Shown here: one piece after another, positions 29,912 through 39,482 of the stretch
How positions within the stretch are numbered: position 1 is the stretch's first letter
Layout of the letters: each line of letters starts with the position of its first letter
Assembly: GCA_031272895.1 (NCBI GenBank)
Contig: JAISSW010000010.1
Span: forward strand, 1 to 64,000
DNA: 64,000 nucleotides
Source of the DNA: Clostridium sp.
GTDB taxonomy: Bacteria; Bacillota; Clostridia; Oscillospirales; Acutalibacteraceae
Direction: 5' to 3'
The notes under the pieces: model-generated
The model's database searches: none
Told to the model about the DNA's origin: nothing
What the model saw: only the letters and a program-made list of their open reading frames with translations
Translations under genes and position numbers: made by a program

Positions 29912-31951
29912 TCAGTCCTCTTTCTCAGCCTTCGCTTCCTCAATTACCTTTTGGGCAACTGCCGCGGGTGCGTCCTCATAGCGGGCAAACTCTAACGAGA
30001 ACGAGCCGCGCCCTGCCGTCACCGAACGCAGCACAGTGGAAAAGTCGCCCATCTCCGCCATGGGAACCTCCGCGTCAAGCTGCTGCAGCCCCGGTTCGTC
30101 AGCGGCGCCCATGCCAAGCACCCTGCCGCGCCGTTTGGTTATGTCGCCCATAATGTCGCCCAGGTTGTCGTCCGGCATAAGTGCGTGCAGTGTGCCGATT
30201 GGCTCAAGAATAGTGGGTTGTGCGTTTGGCATTGCGTTCTTGAAGGCCAAGTGTGCCGCCACCTTAAACGCCATTTCGGAGCTGTCCACAGGGTGGTAGG
30301 AGCCGAAATACAGCACAGCCTTAAGCCCAACCATTGGGTAGCCCGCCAAAAAGCCGTCCGCAATGCATTCGCGCAGACCCTTTTCAACCGCAGGGAAATA
30401 TTGCTTTGGCACGCTGCCGCCGACAATTTCCTCGTCAAATATGAAGTCCTCATCGCAGGGCTCAAAGCGGATATAAACGTCGCCGAATTGCCCGTGTCCG
30501 CCGGACTGCTTTTTGTGGCGCCCCTGTGCCTCCACCTTTTTGCGTATGGTTTCGCGGTAGGCTACCTTTGGTACCTTCAGTGTTACCTGCACGCCGAATT
30601 TATTCTTCAGCTTGCTTACTATAACATCCAAATGCTGCTCGCCCAAGCCGGAAAGCACCTGCTCACGGGTTTCCGCGTTAATAACAAAGCTTATCGTCGG
30701 GTCCTCCTCAAGCAGGCGGTGAATGCCGCTTGCAACCTTTTCCTCCTCGCCCTTTTTGCTGACCAACACCGCCATGGAAATGCACGGCGCCGGGAAGTCA
30801 AGCCCGTCTAAGGTGACGGGTTCCTTGGGGTCGGTCAGGGTGTCGCCTGTCTTAAAGCCCGCGAGCTTTGTCACAACGCCAATGTCGCCGGCAACAATCT
30901 GCGGAACATCCTCCTGCTTTTGCCCCGTTACCATAATAATTTTGCCAAGGCGCTCGCTCTCACCCGTGCGGGCGTTATACGCCGAGGTTTCGGGGGTTAT
31001 TTTTCCGCGTACCACCTTAAAAAAGCTCATCTTGCCAACAAAGGGGTCAGCAATCGTCTTAAAGCAAATGGCGGCTGTTTTTCCGTTTGCGTCGCATTTA
31101 ACATCGCCCTCGCCTGCCTTTTCGGAGGCACTCGGTATGCACTCCACAATGCCGTTAAGCAGCAGGTCAACAGCGTCCAGCGTATAACCGGAGCAGGCAT
31201 AAACGGGGTAAATGCTGCCCGCCGCAACGCCCTCTTCAAGCCCCTTGGCTATCTCCTCCTGAGTGAAGCTCTCGCCGTCAAAAAAGCGCATGAGCAACTC
31301 TTCGTCTGCGGAAGCCACTGACTCGGTGAATATGTCGCGCATTTCGGCAATCCGCCCGCCCTCGGGTATGGGTACCTCGGTTGCCTTGCCGTCAGTGTAT
31401 TTGAACGCCTTGCCCACGGAAAAATCCACATAACAGGTTACGCGGCTGTTTTCTATGAAGGGCACGACGACCGGACAAAGCTGGTTGCCGTGAACCTCCT
31501 TGAGCGCGTCAAAGGTTTTGTAAAAGGTAATATTTTCACCGTCGCAGTGGCTGATTGCAAACATTGCGCCCAAGCCGCGCTTCTGCGCCGCCTTAAAGGC
31601 TTTTGCCGCCCCAACGTCATAAACGCCGCTTGGAGCCGTAACAATAAGCACCGCCTCTGCTGCGCGGATTCCCTCCGCCATGCCGCCCGCAAAGTCAAAC
31701 ATTCCCGGGGTGTCTATTAGGTTTAGCTTTGTGTCCTCCCAAACAAGCGGGGCAATAGCCGTGGAAACAGAAGCCGCACGGCGCTTCTCTTCCGCGTCGT
31801 AGTCCGTAACCGTGGTGCCGTCAAGCACACGACCAAGGCGGTCAGTGGCTTTGGCAAGGTAGAGCATAGCCTCCGTAAGGGTGGTTTTTCCGCGCCCTCC
31901 GTGACCTGCAAGGCACACGTTGCGGATTTTTTCTGCGGTGAATGCTTTCAA
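29912..31951 (-). CDS. Elongation factor G-like GTPase (EF-G paralog)
   Basis: Likely TTG start 31951 after GAGGAGG; GHGGRGKTTLTEAML P-loop, NLIDTPGMFDF, GGHGQFGDVYIRFEP, VGLKAVLYFGSYHPVDSSEMAFKVAAHLAFKNA. Confidence 0.9.
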   Translation of the reverse strand: MKAFTAEKIRNVCLAGHGGRGKTTLTEAMLYLAKATDRLGRVLDGTTVTDYDAEEKRRAASVSTAIAPLVWEDTKLNLIDTPGMFDFAGGMAEGIRAAEAVLIVTAPSGVYDVGAAKAFKAAQKRGLGAMFAISHCDGENITFYKTFDALKEVHGNQLCPVVVPFIENSRVTCYVDFSVGKAFKYTDGKATEVPIPEGGRIAEMRDIFTESVASADEELLMRFFDGESFTQEEIAKGLEEGVAAGSIYPVYACSGYTLDAVDLLLNGIVECIPSASEKAGEGDVKCDANGKTAAICFKTIADPFVGKMSFFKVVRGKITPETSAYNARTGESERLGKIIMVTGQKQEDVPQIVAGDIGVVTKLAGFKTGDTLTDPKEPVTLDGLDFPAPCISMAVLVSKKGEEEKVASGIHRLLEEDPTISFVINAETREQVLSGLGEQHLDVIVSKLKNKFGVQVTLKVPKVAYRETIRKKVEAQGRHKKQSGGHGQFGDVYIRFEPCDEDFIFDEEIVGGSVPKQYFPAVEKGLRECIADGFLAGYPMVGLKAVLYFGSYHPVDSSEMAFKVAAHLAFKNAMPNAQPTILEPIGTLHALMPDDNLGDIMGDITKRRGRVLGMGAADEPGLQQLDAEVPMAEMGDFSTVLRSVTAGRGSFSLEFARYEDAPAAVAQKVIEEAKAEKED

Positions 31952-32232
31952 AATGGTTTCCTCCTCGTTTTGGTGATTCTGCCTAAAAATAAGTATAGCA
32001 CAAAGGCAATTAAAATGCAATTAGGCAATGTGTGCAAAAACCAAGCCCTTTTTTTGTGTAATATGCACGGAAAATAATTGCAGAGAAATCAAAAGTTAAA
32101 AAATGGTAACTTTATTTTTCTGTTATAGAAAATAGACAAATTTTTTTGTTGTAAAAATGCCCAACTGATTTGAAAAATACCACGACTTTTTTGGTTTGTA
32201 ATACGAAATTTTTGAAAACGGCCCCATTTTCG

Positions 32233-32260
32233 TTGACCTTTCCGCAAAATCTGCTATAAT
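32233..32260 (+). promoter_or_regulatory. Promoter TTGACC-N16-TATAAT of ptsH
   Basis: Near-consensus boxes upstream of HPr gene. Confidence 0.65.
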
Positions 32261-32329
32261 ATAGGGGCTAACAGGACTATATATAGCCCTATAGAGCCGC
32301 CTCTTATTTTTTTCAAGGAGTTACATCTT

Positions 32330-32593
32330 ATGTGCGTCAAAGAAGTTCTCGTCCAAAACCATGTCGGCCTGCACGCGCGGCCCGCAACCTTTTTCATTCA
32401 GCGTGCCAATGAGTACAAATCCACCATTTGGGTGGAGGTAAACGACCGCCGCGTGAATGCCAAGAGCCTGCTGGGTGTGCTTTCGCTGGGCATTATGGGC
32501 GGCACCAAAATCCGCGTGATTGCCAGCGGAGTGGACGAAGAGGAAGCCGTGGATTCCCTTGTCAGCTTGGTGGAGTCCGGCTTCGCCGAATAA
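32330..32593 (+). CDS. ptsH: HPr-family phosphocarrier protein
   Basis: HVGLHARPATFFIQRA (His15 site), NAKSLLGVLSLGI (Ser46 region). Confidence 0.93.
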   Translation: MCVKEVLVQNHVGLHARPATFFIQRANEYKSTIWVEVNDRRVNAKSLLGVLSLGIMGGTKIRVIASGVDEEEAVDSLVSLVESGFAE

Positions 32594-32605
32594 TTCGGAG
32601 CAAAG

Positions 32606-32644
32606 GAAGCCCTCCCGCGCGGTCTTGCGTGCAGGGAGGGCTTA
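32606..32644 (+). terminator. Hairpin/terminator AAGCCCTCCC-N17-GGGAGGGCTT then TTG TTTG
   Basis: Perfect 10-bp inverted repeat followed by T-rich tract, between ptsH and pyk. Confidence 0.7.
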
Positions 32645-32674
32645 TTGTTTGAAAAAACAGCATTAGGGGGGAAC

Positions 32675-34411
32675 ATGATTAAGACCAAAGTGATTTGCAC
32701 CTTGGGACCCGCGGCGGACGACAAGGAAACCATGCGGGCGCTGGTGCTGGGCGGCATGGACGTTGCCCGAATGAACTTTTCCCACGGGACGCACGAGGAA
32801 CAGCTTGTGCGCCTTAAGCTATTGCGCGAGGTTTGCGCCGAGCTGGAAGCGCATATACCCGTGCTGCTGGACACCAAGGGACCGGAGATACGCTTGGGCG
32901 TGTTCCCGAAGGGAGAGGTGGAGCTAAAGGCGGGGCAAAGCTATACACTGACCACGGAGGACGTTGAATGTGACTCCCATAGGGCTCACGTCAGCTTTGA
33001 GGGCCTGCCGCGCGACGTTAAGTCCGGCGACTCAATCCTGTTGGACGACGGGCTTGTGGAGCTTGAGGTTCAGCGGGTGAGCGGGCGAAAGATTTACTGC
33101 ACTGCCAAGAATGACGGCGCAATCGGCACGCGCAAAAGCGTCAATGTGCCGGGCGTTTCGCTTTCCCTGCCGGCGCTGACCGAGCAGGACAAGCAGGATA
33201 TCCGCTTTGCCGTGGAGAACGACTACGACTTCATTGCGGTCAGCTTTGTGCGAAAAAAAGAGGATATAGCCGAAATACGGCGTGAGCTTGAGGAAATGGG
33301 CGGGCAGGATATACGCCTTATTGCCAAGATAGAGAACCGAGAGGGCGTAGAAAATTTAGACGAGATTATCCGCGCCAGCGACGGCATTATGGTTGCACGC
33401 GGCGACTTGGGCGTGGAAATCCCTGTGGAGCAAATTCCCGTGGCGCAAAAGGACATGATTTTGCGCTGCTACCGCGCAAGCAAGCCGGTTATTACAGCAA
33501 CGCAAATGCTTGATTCTATGATTCGCAACCCGCGCCCCACCCGAGCCGAGGTCACGGACGTGGCGAACGCCATTTTGGACGGAACCTCCGCAATAATGCT
33601 CAGCGGGGAAACGGCGATGGGCAAATACCCGGTGGAATCTCTGCAAACCATGAAACGCATTGCCGAAACAACCGAAAACAGCGTGGATTACTGGGATAAA
33701 TTCCTGCGCAACGAGGTTCGCACGGAATCGGGCATTACCCACGCAATCAGCCACGCCACCTGTACCACCGCCATGGATTTGAACGCAGCGGCAATCGTCG
33801 CCGTTACAACCAGCGGCAGTACCGCCCGCAGAATATCCGGATTTAGACCCAAATGCCCCATAATTGCCGCCACCACGCGGGAAAAGGCGCGCCGCCAGCT
33901 TAGGCTGTCCTGGGGGGTTTACCCCGTGCTTGCGGATGTTGTGGGCTCAACGGACGAGCTTTTTTCCACCGCAGTGGATTGCGCGGTCAATACCGGGCTT
34001 GTGCAGAACGGCGATGTTATTGTTGTTACGGCGGGCGTGCCGCTGGGGATTTCCGGAACAACCAATATGCTCAAGGTTCACCTGATAGGCGATGTGCTGT
34101 GTAAGGGCAAGGGTATAGGTCGCCGCAGCGCCATGGGAGAGGTTTTCCGCGTGACGGACAAAAAAAGCGGCGAGAGCTTCAACCGCGGGGATATTCTTGT
34201 GGCGGAGGAGATTAACGACGCGCTTTTGCCGCTTATCCCAATTGCCGGCGGTTTGGTGCTTGACGGCGCAGACCGTGACGGTCAGGCGGCGACGCTTGCG
34301 AAGGCGCTTGAGCTGCCCGTAATAATAGAGGCGGAGGGGGCGATTCAGCTGCTGAAGAGCGGCACGGTCGTCACAGTGGACGCGGCGAAGGGCGTTGTGC
34401 GGGTCAATTGA
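32675..34411 (+). CDS. pyk: Pyruvate kinase with C-terminal PEP-utilizer mobile domain
   Basis: MIKTKVICTLGPAADDKETM; MVARGDLGVEIP; C-term GDILVAEEINDALLPLIPIAGGLVLDGADRDGQAATLAKALELPVII. Confidence 0.95.
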   Translation: MIKTKVICTLGPAADDKETMRALVLGGMDVARMNFSHGTHEEQLVRLKLLREVCAELEAHIPVLLDTKGPEIRLGVFPKGEVELKAGQSYTLTTEDVECDSHRAHVSFEGLPRDVKSGDSILLDDGLVELEVQRVSGRKIYCTAKNDGAIGTRKSVNVPGVSLSLPALTEQDKQDIRFAVENDYDFIAVSFVRKKEDIAEIRRELEEMGGQDIRLIAKIENREGVENLDEIIRASDGIMVARGDLGVEIPVEQIPVAQKDMILRCYRASKPVITATQMLDSMIRNPRPTRAEVTDVANAILDGTSAIMLSGETAMGKYPVESLQTMKRIAETTENSVDYWDKFLRNEVRTESGITHAISHATCTTAMDLNAAAIVAVTTSGSTARRISGFRPKCPIIAATTREKARRQLRLSWGVYPVLADVVGSTDELFSTAVDCAVNTGLVQNGDVIVVTAGVPLGISGTTNMLKVHLIGDVLCKGKGIGRRSAMGEVFRVTDKKSGESFNRGDILVAEEINDALLPLIPIAGGLVLDGADRDGQAATLAKALELPVIIEAEGAIQLLKSGTVVTVDAAKGVVRVN

Positions 34412-35706
34412 TGAACGAGGGCGAAGCCATTGAATATTTGCATTCGCTGCAGGCCTTCGGTGTGCGCCCCGGCTTGGAGCGCATGGCGGCGCTTTGCTCC
34501 CTTATAGCTCAGCCGCAGCTTAAAACAAGCTTTGTCCATGTGGCGGGGACCAATGGCAAGGGCAGCACCTGCGCAATGCTTGAGAGCGCTCTGCGCAGCG
34601 CGGGCTACAAAACCGGGCTGTTTATTTCCCCTTATGTTTATGACTTTTGCGAGCGCATACAGCTGAACGGCAAGCCCGTCGGCGGGGAGCAGCTGGCACA
34701 GGCCGTTGCCCGGGTGCGGGCGGCAATCAAAAAAATGCCCGCGGAGTTCTTGCCCGTCACGGAGTTTGAGGCGCTTACGGCGGCGGCTTTCTTAGTGTTT
34801 GCCGACGCCGCCTGTGATGTGGTTGTGCTGGAAACGGGGCTTGGCGGGCGCTTGGATTCCACCAACATTATTCCGCGGCCCATTTGCGCGGCAATCACCA
34901 AAATTGCCCTTGACCACACAGCGATTCTTGGCGGCAGCCTTGCGCGGATTGCCGCCGAAAAATGCGGCATACTCAAGGGCGGCACGGCGGTTATTTATCC
35001 GGAGCAGGAGCCGGAGGCTCTTGATGAAATACGCAAAAGGGCGGGGGAGAGCGGAACCCGTCTGATAATCCCCGGCGCGGACGAGTTCAGGGAGCTTGAC
35101 GCGGATTGCTACGGCACAAGTGCGGAAATCTGCGGGCTTGAAATGAAAATACCGTTGCCGGGCGCGCATATGCTCAGGAACGCCGCCGTTGCGGTTCGTA
35201 CGCTGCTTGCCTTGCGGGAGGGAGGGCTTGCAATCCCGGACGAGGCAATAGTGCGGGGCATAGAGCGGACGGCAATCCCGGCAAGAATGGAAAGACGGGT
35301 GCTCTGCGGCGTACCCGCGCTGATTGACGGCGGGCATAACCCGGATTGCGCCGCCGCCCTTGCCGCCCTGCTTAAGCGGCATTTTGCGGCTTGGCACATT
35401 GAGGCTGTTTGCGGAATGATGGGCGACAAGGACTCAGGCGGATATTTGGAATGCCTTGCGCCCCTTATTGCCCACATGGCGGCTATTAGCCTGCCGCCGC
35501 CAAGGGGTGCGAGTGCGCAAGAGCTTGCCGCAGCCGCCCGTGCGCGGGGCATAGATTGCACCGCAGAGGAAAGCCCCGCCGCCGCGCTGAAAGCCGCCCA
35601 AGGACGGCTGAGCGGCAGAGAGAGGGCGCTGCTGTTGGTCTGCGGTTCGTTTGTGACGGCACAGAGCGTTGTTGCCGCCGCCAAGGAGATTAATCAAGGA
35701 GGATAA
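34411..35706 (+). CDS. folC: Folylpolyglutamate synthase / dihydrofolate synthase
   Basis: HVAGTNGKGSTCAMLESALRSAGYKTGLFISPYVYDFCERIQ; ETGLGGRLDSTNI. Confidence 0.92.
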   Translation: MNEGEAIEYLHSLQAFGVRPGLERMAALCSLIAQPQLKTSFVHVAGTNGKGSTCAMLESALRSAGYKTGLFISPYVYDFCERIQLNGKPVGGEQLAQAVARVRAAIKKMPAEFLPVTEFEALTAAAFLVFADAACDVVVLETGLGGRLDSTNIIPRPICAAITKIALDHTAILGGSLARIAAEKCGILKGGTAVIYPEQEPEALDEIRKRAGESGTRLIIPGADEFRELDADCYGTSAEICGLEMKIPLPGAHMLRNAAVAVRTLLALREGGLAIPDEAIVRGIERTAIPARMERRVLCGVPALIDGGHNPDCAAALAALLKRHFAAWHIEAVCGMMGDKDSGGYLECLAPLIAHMAAISLPPPRGASAQELAAAARARGIDCTAEESPAAALKAAQGRLSGRERALLLVCGSFVTAQSVVAAAKEINQGG

Positions 35707-35708
35707 CC

Positions 35709-36485
35709 ATGCCCGACCAATTTTCACGCACCCGCCTGCTTATCGGGCAGAAGGGGATAGACAGGCTCAAAAGCGCCCACGTCATTGTGTTCGGCATTGG
35801 CGGCGTTGGCGGCTACGCCGTGGAGGCGCTTGCGAGAGCAGGCGTGGGGGCTATCACCCTTGTTGACGACGACAAAATCTGCCTGACGAACCTCAACCGC
35901 CAGCTTCACGCCCTGCGCCATACGGTGGGGCAATATAAGGTGGACGCCGCAGCGGAGCGTATACTGCAAATCAACCCCAAATGCGCCGTTACCGCGCGCA
36001 AGTGCTTCTTTTTGCCGGAAAACGAGGACGAGTTTGATTTTTTCCTTTATGACTACGTTTTGGACGCAATAGACACGGTTTCGGGCAAGCTTGCGCTGGT
36101 TCTTAAGGCTCAGGCGGCGGGTACTCCAATAATAAGCTGCATGGGTGCGGGCAACAAAACAGACGCCTCTGCTTTCCGTGCCGCGGATATTTTTGAAACA
36201 AGCGTTTGCCCCCTTGCCCGCGTTATGCGCAGAGAGCTGAAAGCGCGCGGTGTTAAAAGCCTAAGGGTGGTTTATTCCACGGAGCAGCCGCTTGAGCCTT
36301 ATCAGGACCCGCAATATTCCTGCAGGGGAAACTGCATTTGTCCCCCCGGCACCGCCCGCAATTGTGATATCCGCCGGCAAATTCCGGGCAGCCTTGCCCA
36401 TGTGCCGGCGGCGGCGGGGCTTGTCTGTGCCGGAGAGATTATCAACGGGCTTTTGGGGCAAGAGCGGCGGCAAAATAAAAATTAA
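35709..36485 (+). CDS. tcdA: tRNA threonylcarbamoyladenosine dehydratase (ThiF/E1 family)
   Basis: FSRTRLLIGQKGIDRLKSAHVIVFGIGGVGGYAVEALARAGVGAITLVDDDKICLTNLNRQ. Confidence 0.88.
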   Translation: MPDQFSRTRLLIGQKGIDRLKSAHVIVFGIGGVGGYAVEALARAGVGAITLVDDDKICLTNLNRQLHALRHTVGQYKVDAAAERILQINPKCAVTARKCFFLPENEDEFDFFLYDYVLDAIDTVSGKLALVLKAQAAGTPIISCMGAGNKTDASAFRAADIFETSVCPLARVMRRELKARGVKSLRVVYSTEQPLEPYQDPQYSCRGNCICPPGTARNCDIRRQIPGSLAHVPAAAGLVCAGEIINGLLGQERRQNKN

Positions 36486-36573
36486 CATTTGCGGCTTGCG
36501 TAGTTAATAAAAATATGTTAAAATTTGCGTGGCGGTTAGCGCCGCGCATTTTTGACAGGGAGCGTGTTGGAAA

Positions 36574-37686
36574 ATGAAAAAGGCGTTGAAAATTATGGGC
36601 TGTTTACTTTTATGTGTGCTGGTGGCGGCACTGGGCTTTGTTGTGTGGTACGGGCGCAACGAGGACCACCGTATTGATGAAACCGTAACAGAAAACGACT
36701 ACAGCCGTATATTGCAGGAGAATATCACCGGCAACCCGCGCGTGGTTGATATTGCCATGCTTTGCGCGCACGATGCGTTCAGCAACAAAATCACATCACA
36801 AAGTCCGCTTGACCCCAACGATGAGAACCAAATTTTGGATAACAGTGTGCTGCGCGCAATTGTGGGCGGGGTGTTCGCGCGGCAGGCAAAGGCACAAAAA
36901 AGCAACGGCTATGAGCTGGCAACCCGCGGCGTGCGTTATTTTGACGTGCGTGTGTGCTATGACGACGGTGTTTGGCAGAATATGCACTCTTTCATTTCAG
37001 CTCCGTTTGAGGAAAACCTGCGCTATTTGCTGCGCTTTTTAAGCGAAAACCCGGGTGAAATGCTTGTTGTGGATATTCAGCACCATAAGCCCCAGCCGCT
37101 TACAAGCCAAGACATGATTGACTTCATCGGCACTGTTGAGGAGGACGGCAAGAGCCTTTGGGATTATGTGAGCTATGACCCAAATGAAATTTCACTTGGA
37201 GAGCTGCGCTTTAAGGACGTAACAAAGGACGGAGCCGGCGTTGTTGTGCTTATTAAAACAGAGCAGTACGAGGGCTGTAAGTTCTACGAATATGTTGGCG
37301 AGCAGAACGAGAGCGGCGGCATTGGCAGCTATGTTGAGGGAGTCAGCGTTAGGGCAAACTGGCACAACAAGCCCAAGGTGGAGCAAATCATCGAGGGGAT
37401 TGAGAAGGAATACGCCTACCTTACGGAAAACTTTGAGCTTTACAAAAACACCTTCCGCGCAAACCAATCCCAAACAACCGCGCCGCTGGATTTGGGGCTT
37501 TTCCCCTACTGGAGCCTGCTGCACGACGCGGAGGAGAGCAACAACGTCATTCTTGCTCAGCCGGATTTTGACAAGTGGCTGGAGGTAATGCCGGTGCTGT
37601 GGACAAACAATTCGGACACAATGGTGGACGGCTATAACGATAATGTGATTGCCCGCCTTAACAGCTTTAACAGGAAGTTGAAGTAA
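36574..37686 (+). CDS. Membrane-anchored PI-PLC X-domain-like phosphodiesterase
   Basis: N-terminal hydrophobic anchor; CAHDAFS, RGVRYFDVRV, MHSF, NPGEMLVVDIQHH motifs of bacterial PI-PLC-like proteins. Confidence 0.7.
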   Translation: MKKALKIMGCLLLCVLVAALGFVVWYGRNEDHRIDETVTENDYSRILQENITGNPRVVDIAMLCAHDAFSNKITSQSPLDPNDENQILDNSVLRAIVGGVFARQAKAQKSNGYELATRGVRYFDVRVCYDDGVWQNMHSFISAPFEENLRYLLRFLSENPGEMLVVDIQHHKPQPLTSQDMIDFIGTVEEDGKSLWDYVSYDPNEISLGELRFKDVTKDGAGVVVLIKTEQYEGCKFYEYVGEQNESGGIGSYVEGVSVRANWHNKPKVEQIIEGIEKEYAYLTENFELYKNTFRANQSQTTAPLDLGLFPYWSLLHDAEESNNVILAQPDFDKWLEVMPVLWTNNSDTMVDGYNDNVIARLNSFNRKLK

Positions 37687-39482
37687 TGGAACATATCCCC
37701 TTTCAAGCCCGCAAGGAGTACCACAAATCACCCTTTGGGGCGTTGCAACGCGGCACGGAGCTTACGCTCCGTGTTGTGGTGCCGCGCGCCTGGGGCTGTA
37801 GCGCCGCACGGGTTTTGTTTGGGCGCGACGGTGAGGAGCTCTCCCCCTACCCCATGCTTTGGGAGCGAATGGAGGGGGAAAACGAAGAGTGGTGGTGCGT
37901 CAGCTTGGGAGGGGAAAAGCCAACGGGGCTTTACCGCTACCGCTTTGAGTGCGACCTGGCGCAAGGCCCCTGGTCAATCGGCGCGGGAGAGGGAGCAAGG
38001 GGAGTATGGGGCGGCGAGGACTGCTTCCCGCTGACGATATATGACGAGGAGTACCAAGCGCCCGAATGGCTTTTGGGCGGGGTTATATACCAAATTTTTC
38101 CCGACAGGTTTTGCGCAAGCGGCAAGCAAAAACAGGGAGTTCCGCGGGACAGGCTTTTGCGCGGTGATTGGGGCGGAGAGCCGCTTGCCGAGCCGATAAG
38201 GACAGGGGAGGAGCAGCCCGAAAGCTATGACTTCTTCGGCGGGGATTTGGCGGGGATAACAAAAAAACTGCCCTATCTTCATTCGCTTGGAGTAAGCTGC
38301 GTCTACCTCAACCCTATTTTTGAGGCGAACAGCAACCACCGCTACGACACCGCAGACTACTCCAAAATAGATTCACTTCTTGGAACTGAGGAGGATTTTC
38401 GCACCCTCTGCGAGCGGGCAAGGGAGCAGGGCATTGCCGTTGTTTTGGACGGTGTTTTCAGCCACACCGGCGCGGACAGCGTCTATTTCAACCGCTCCGG
38501 GCGCTATGGGGCGGGCGGAGCCTACCGTGATGTGAACAGCCCTTACCGCGGCTGGTATAAATTCGGGGATTACCCGCACGGCTACCGCTCATGGTGGGGC
38601 GTGGATATTTTGCCGGAGCTGCGCGAGGAGGAGCGCACATATATTGATTTTATCGCCGGGGAGGAGGGAATAGCCCGCAAATGGCTGCGCTTGGGGGCGT
38701 CAGGCTGGCGCTTGGACGTGGCCGACGAGCTGCCCGACTGTTTTTTGGATTCCTTTGCGGCGGCGGTTAAGCGGGAAAAGCCGGATTGCTACCTGTTGGG
38801 AGAGGTTTGGGAGGACGCGAGCGACAAAATAAGCTATGGGCAGCGGCGGCGCTATTTGCAGGGCAAGCAGCTGGATTCTGTTATGAACTACCCCTTGGCG
38901 CGGGCGATTTTGGCCTTTGCCCTTGGCGAGGAGGGCTGCGCCGAGCGCCTTGCGGAATGCTACGAAAGCCTGTGTGAGCATTACCCGCCGCGGGCGCTGA
39001 ACCTTGCCATGAACCACATAGGTACGCACGATACGATACGGGCGCTTAGCCTTTTGGGCGGCGCGGAGCTTGACGGGCGCAGGGCAATGCCTCTTACAAG
39101 GGAGCAAAGGCGCTTAGCGCTCACGCGGCTGAAAACGGCGGCGGTGCTGCAATATTGCCTGCCGGGCTTGCCCTGTGTTTATTACGGCGACGAGGCGGGG
39201 CTTGAGGGAGGGCTTGACCCCTTCAACCGCGGCTGTTTCCCTTGGGGGGAGGAGGACGCCGAGCTGACGGAGCATTACCGAGCCTTGGGCAAAATGCGCC
39301 GTGAGCACAGGGAGCTTTTCGCGTCGGCGCCGTGCGGCATATTGCAAGCGTGCGGCGGCAAAATATGCTTTGAGCGCAGGGGCAAAACCGAGCTTATGCG
39401 TGTGAGCGTAACGACGGGCAGTGAGCCAAGCTACGAGATAACTTTCACTCCAAAGGGGGACGACGGCAATGAAGGAGCCTAA
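37686..39482 (+). CDS. Glycoside hydrolase family 13 (alpha-amylase/neopullulanase-like), apparently cytoplasmic
   Basis: GVIYQIFPDRFC; HSLGVSCVYLNPIFEANSNHRYDTADY; GWRLDVADEL; LLGEVWEDA; NHIGTHDTIR. Confidence 0.9.
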   Translation: MEHIPFQARKEYHKSPFGALQRGTELTLRVVVPRAWGCSAARVLFGRDGEELSPYPMLWERMEGENEEWWCVSLGGEKPTGLYRYRFECDLAQGPWSIGAGEGARGVWGGEDCFPLTIYDEEYQAPEWLLGGVIYQIFPDRFCASGKQKQGVPRDRLLRGDWGGEPLAEPIRTGEEQPESYDFFGGDLAGITKKLPYLHSLGVSCVYLNPIFEANSNHRYDTADYSKIDSLLGTEEDFRTLCERAREQGIAVVLDGVFSHTGADSVYFNRSGRYGAGGAYRDVNSPYRGWYKFGDYPHGYRSWWGVDILPELREEERTYIDFIAGEEGIARKWLRLGASGWRLDVADELPDCFLDSFAAAVKREKPDCYLLGEVWEDASDKISYGQRRRYLQGKQLDSVMNYPLARAILAFALGEEGCAERLAECYESLCEHYPPRALNLAMNHIGTHDTIRALSLLGGAELDGRRAMPLTREQRRLALTRLKTAAVLQYCLPGLPCVYYGDEAGLEGGLDPFNRGCFPWGEEDAELTEHYRALGKMRREHRELFASAPCGILQACGGKICFERRGKTELMRVSVTTGSEPSYEITFTPKGDDGNEGA

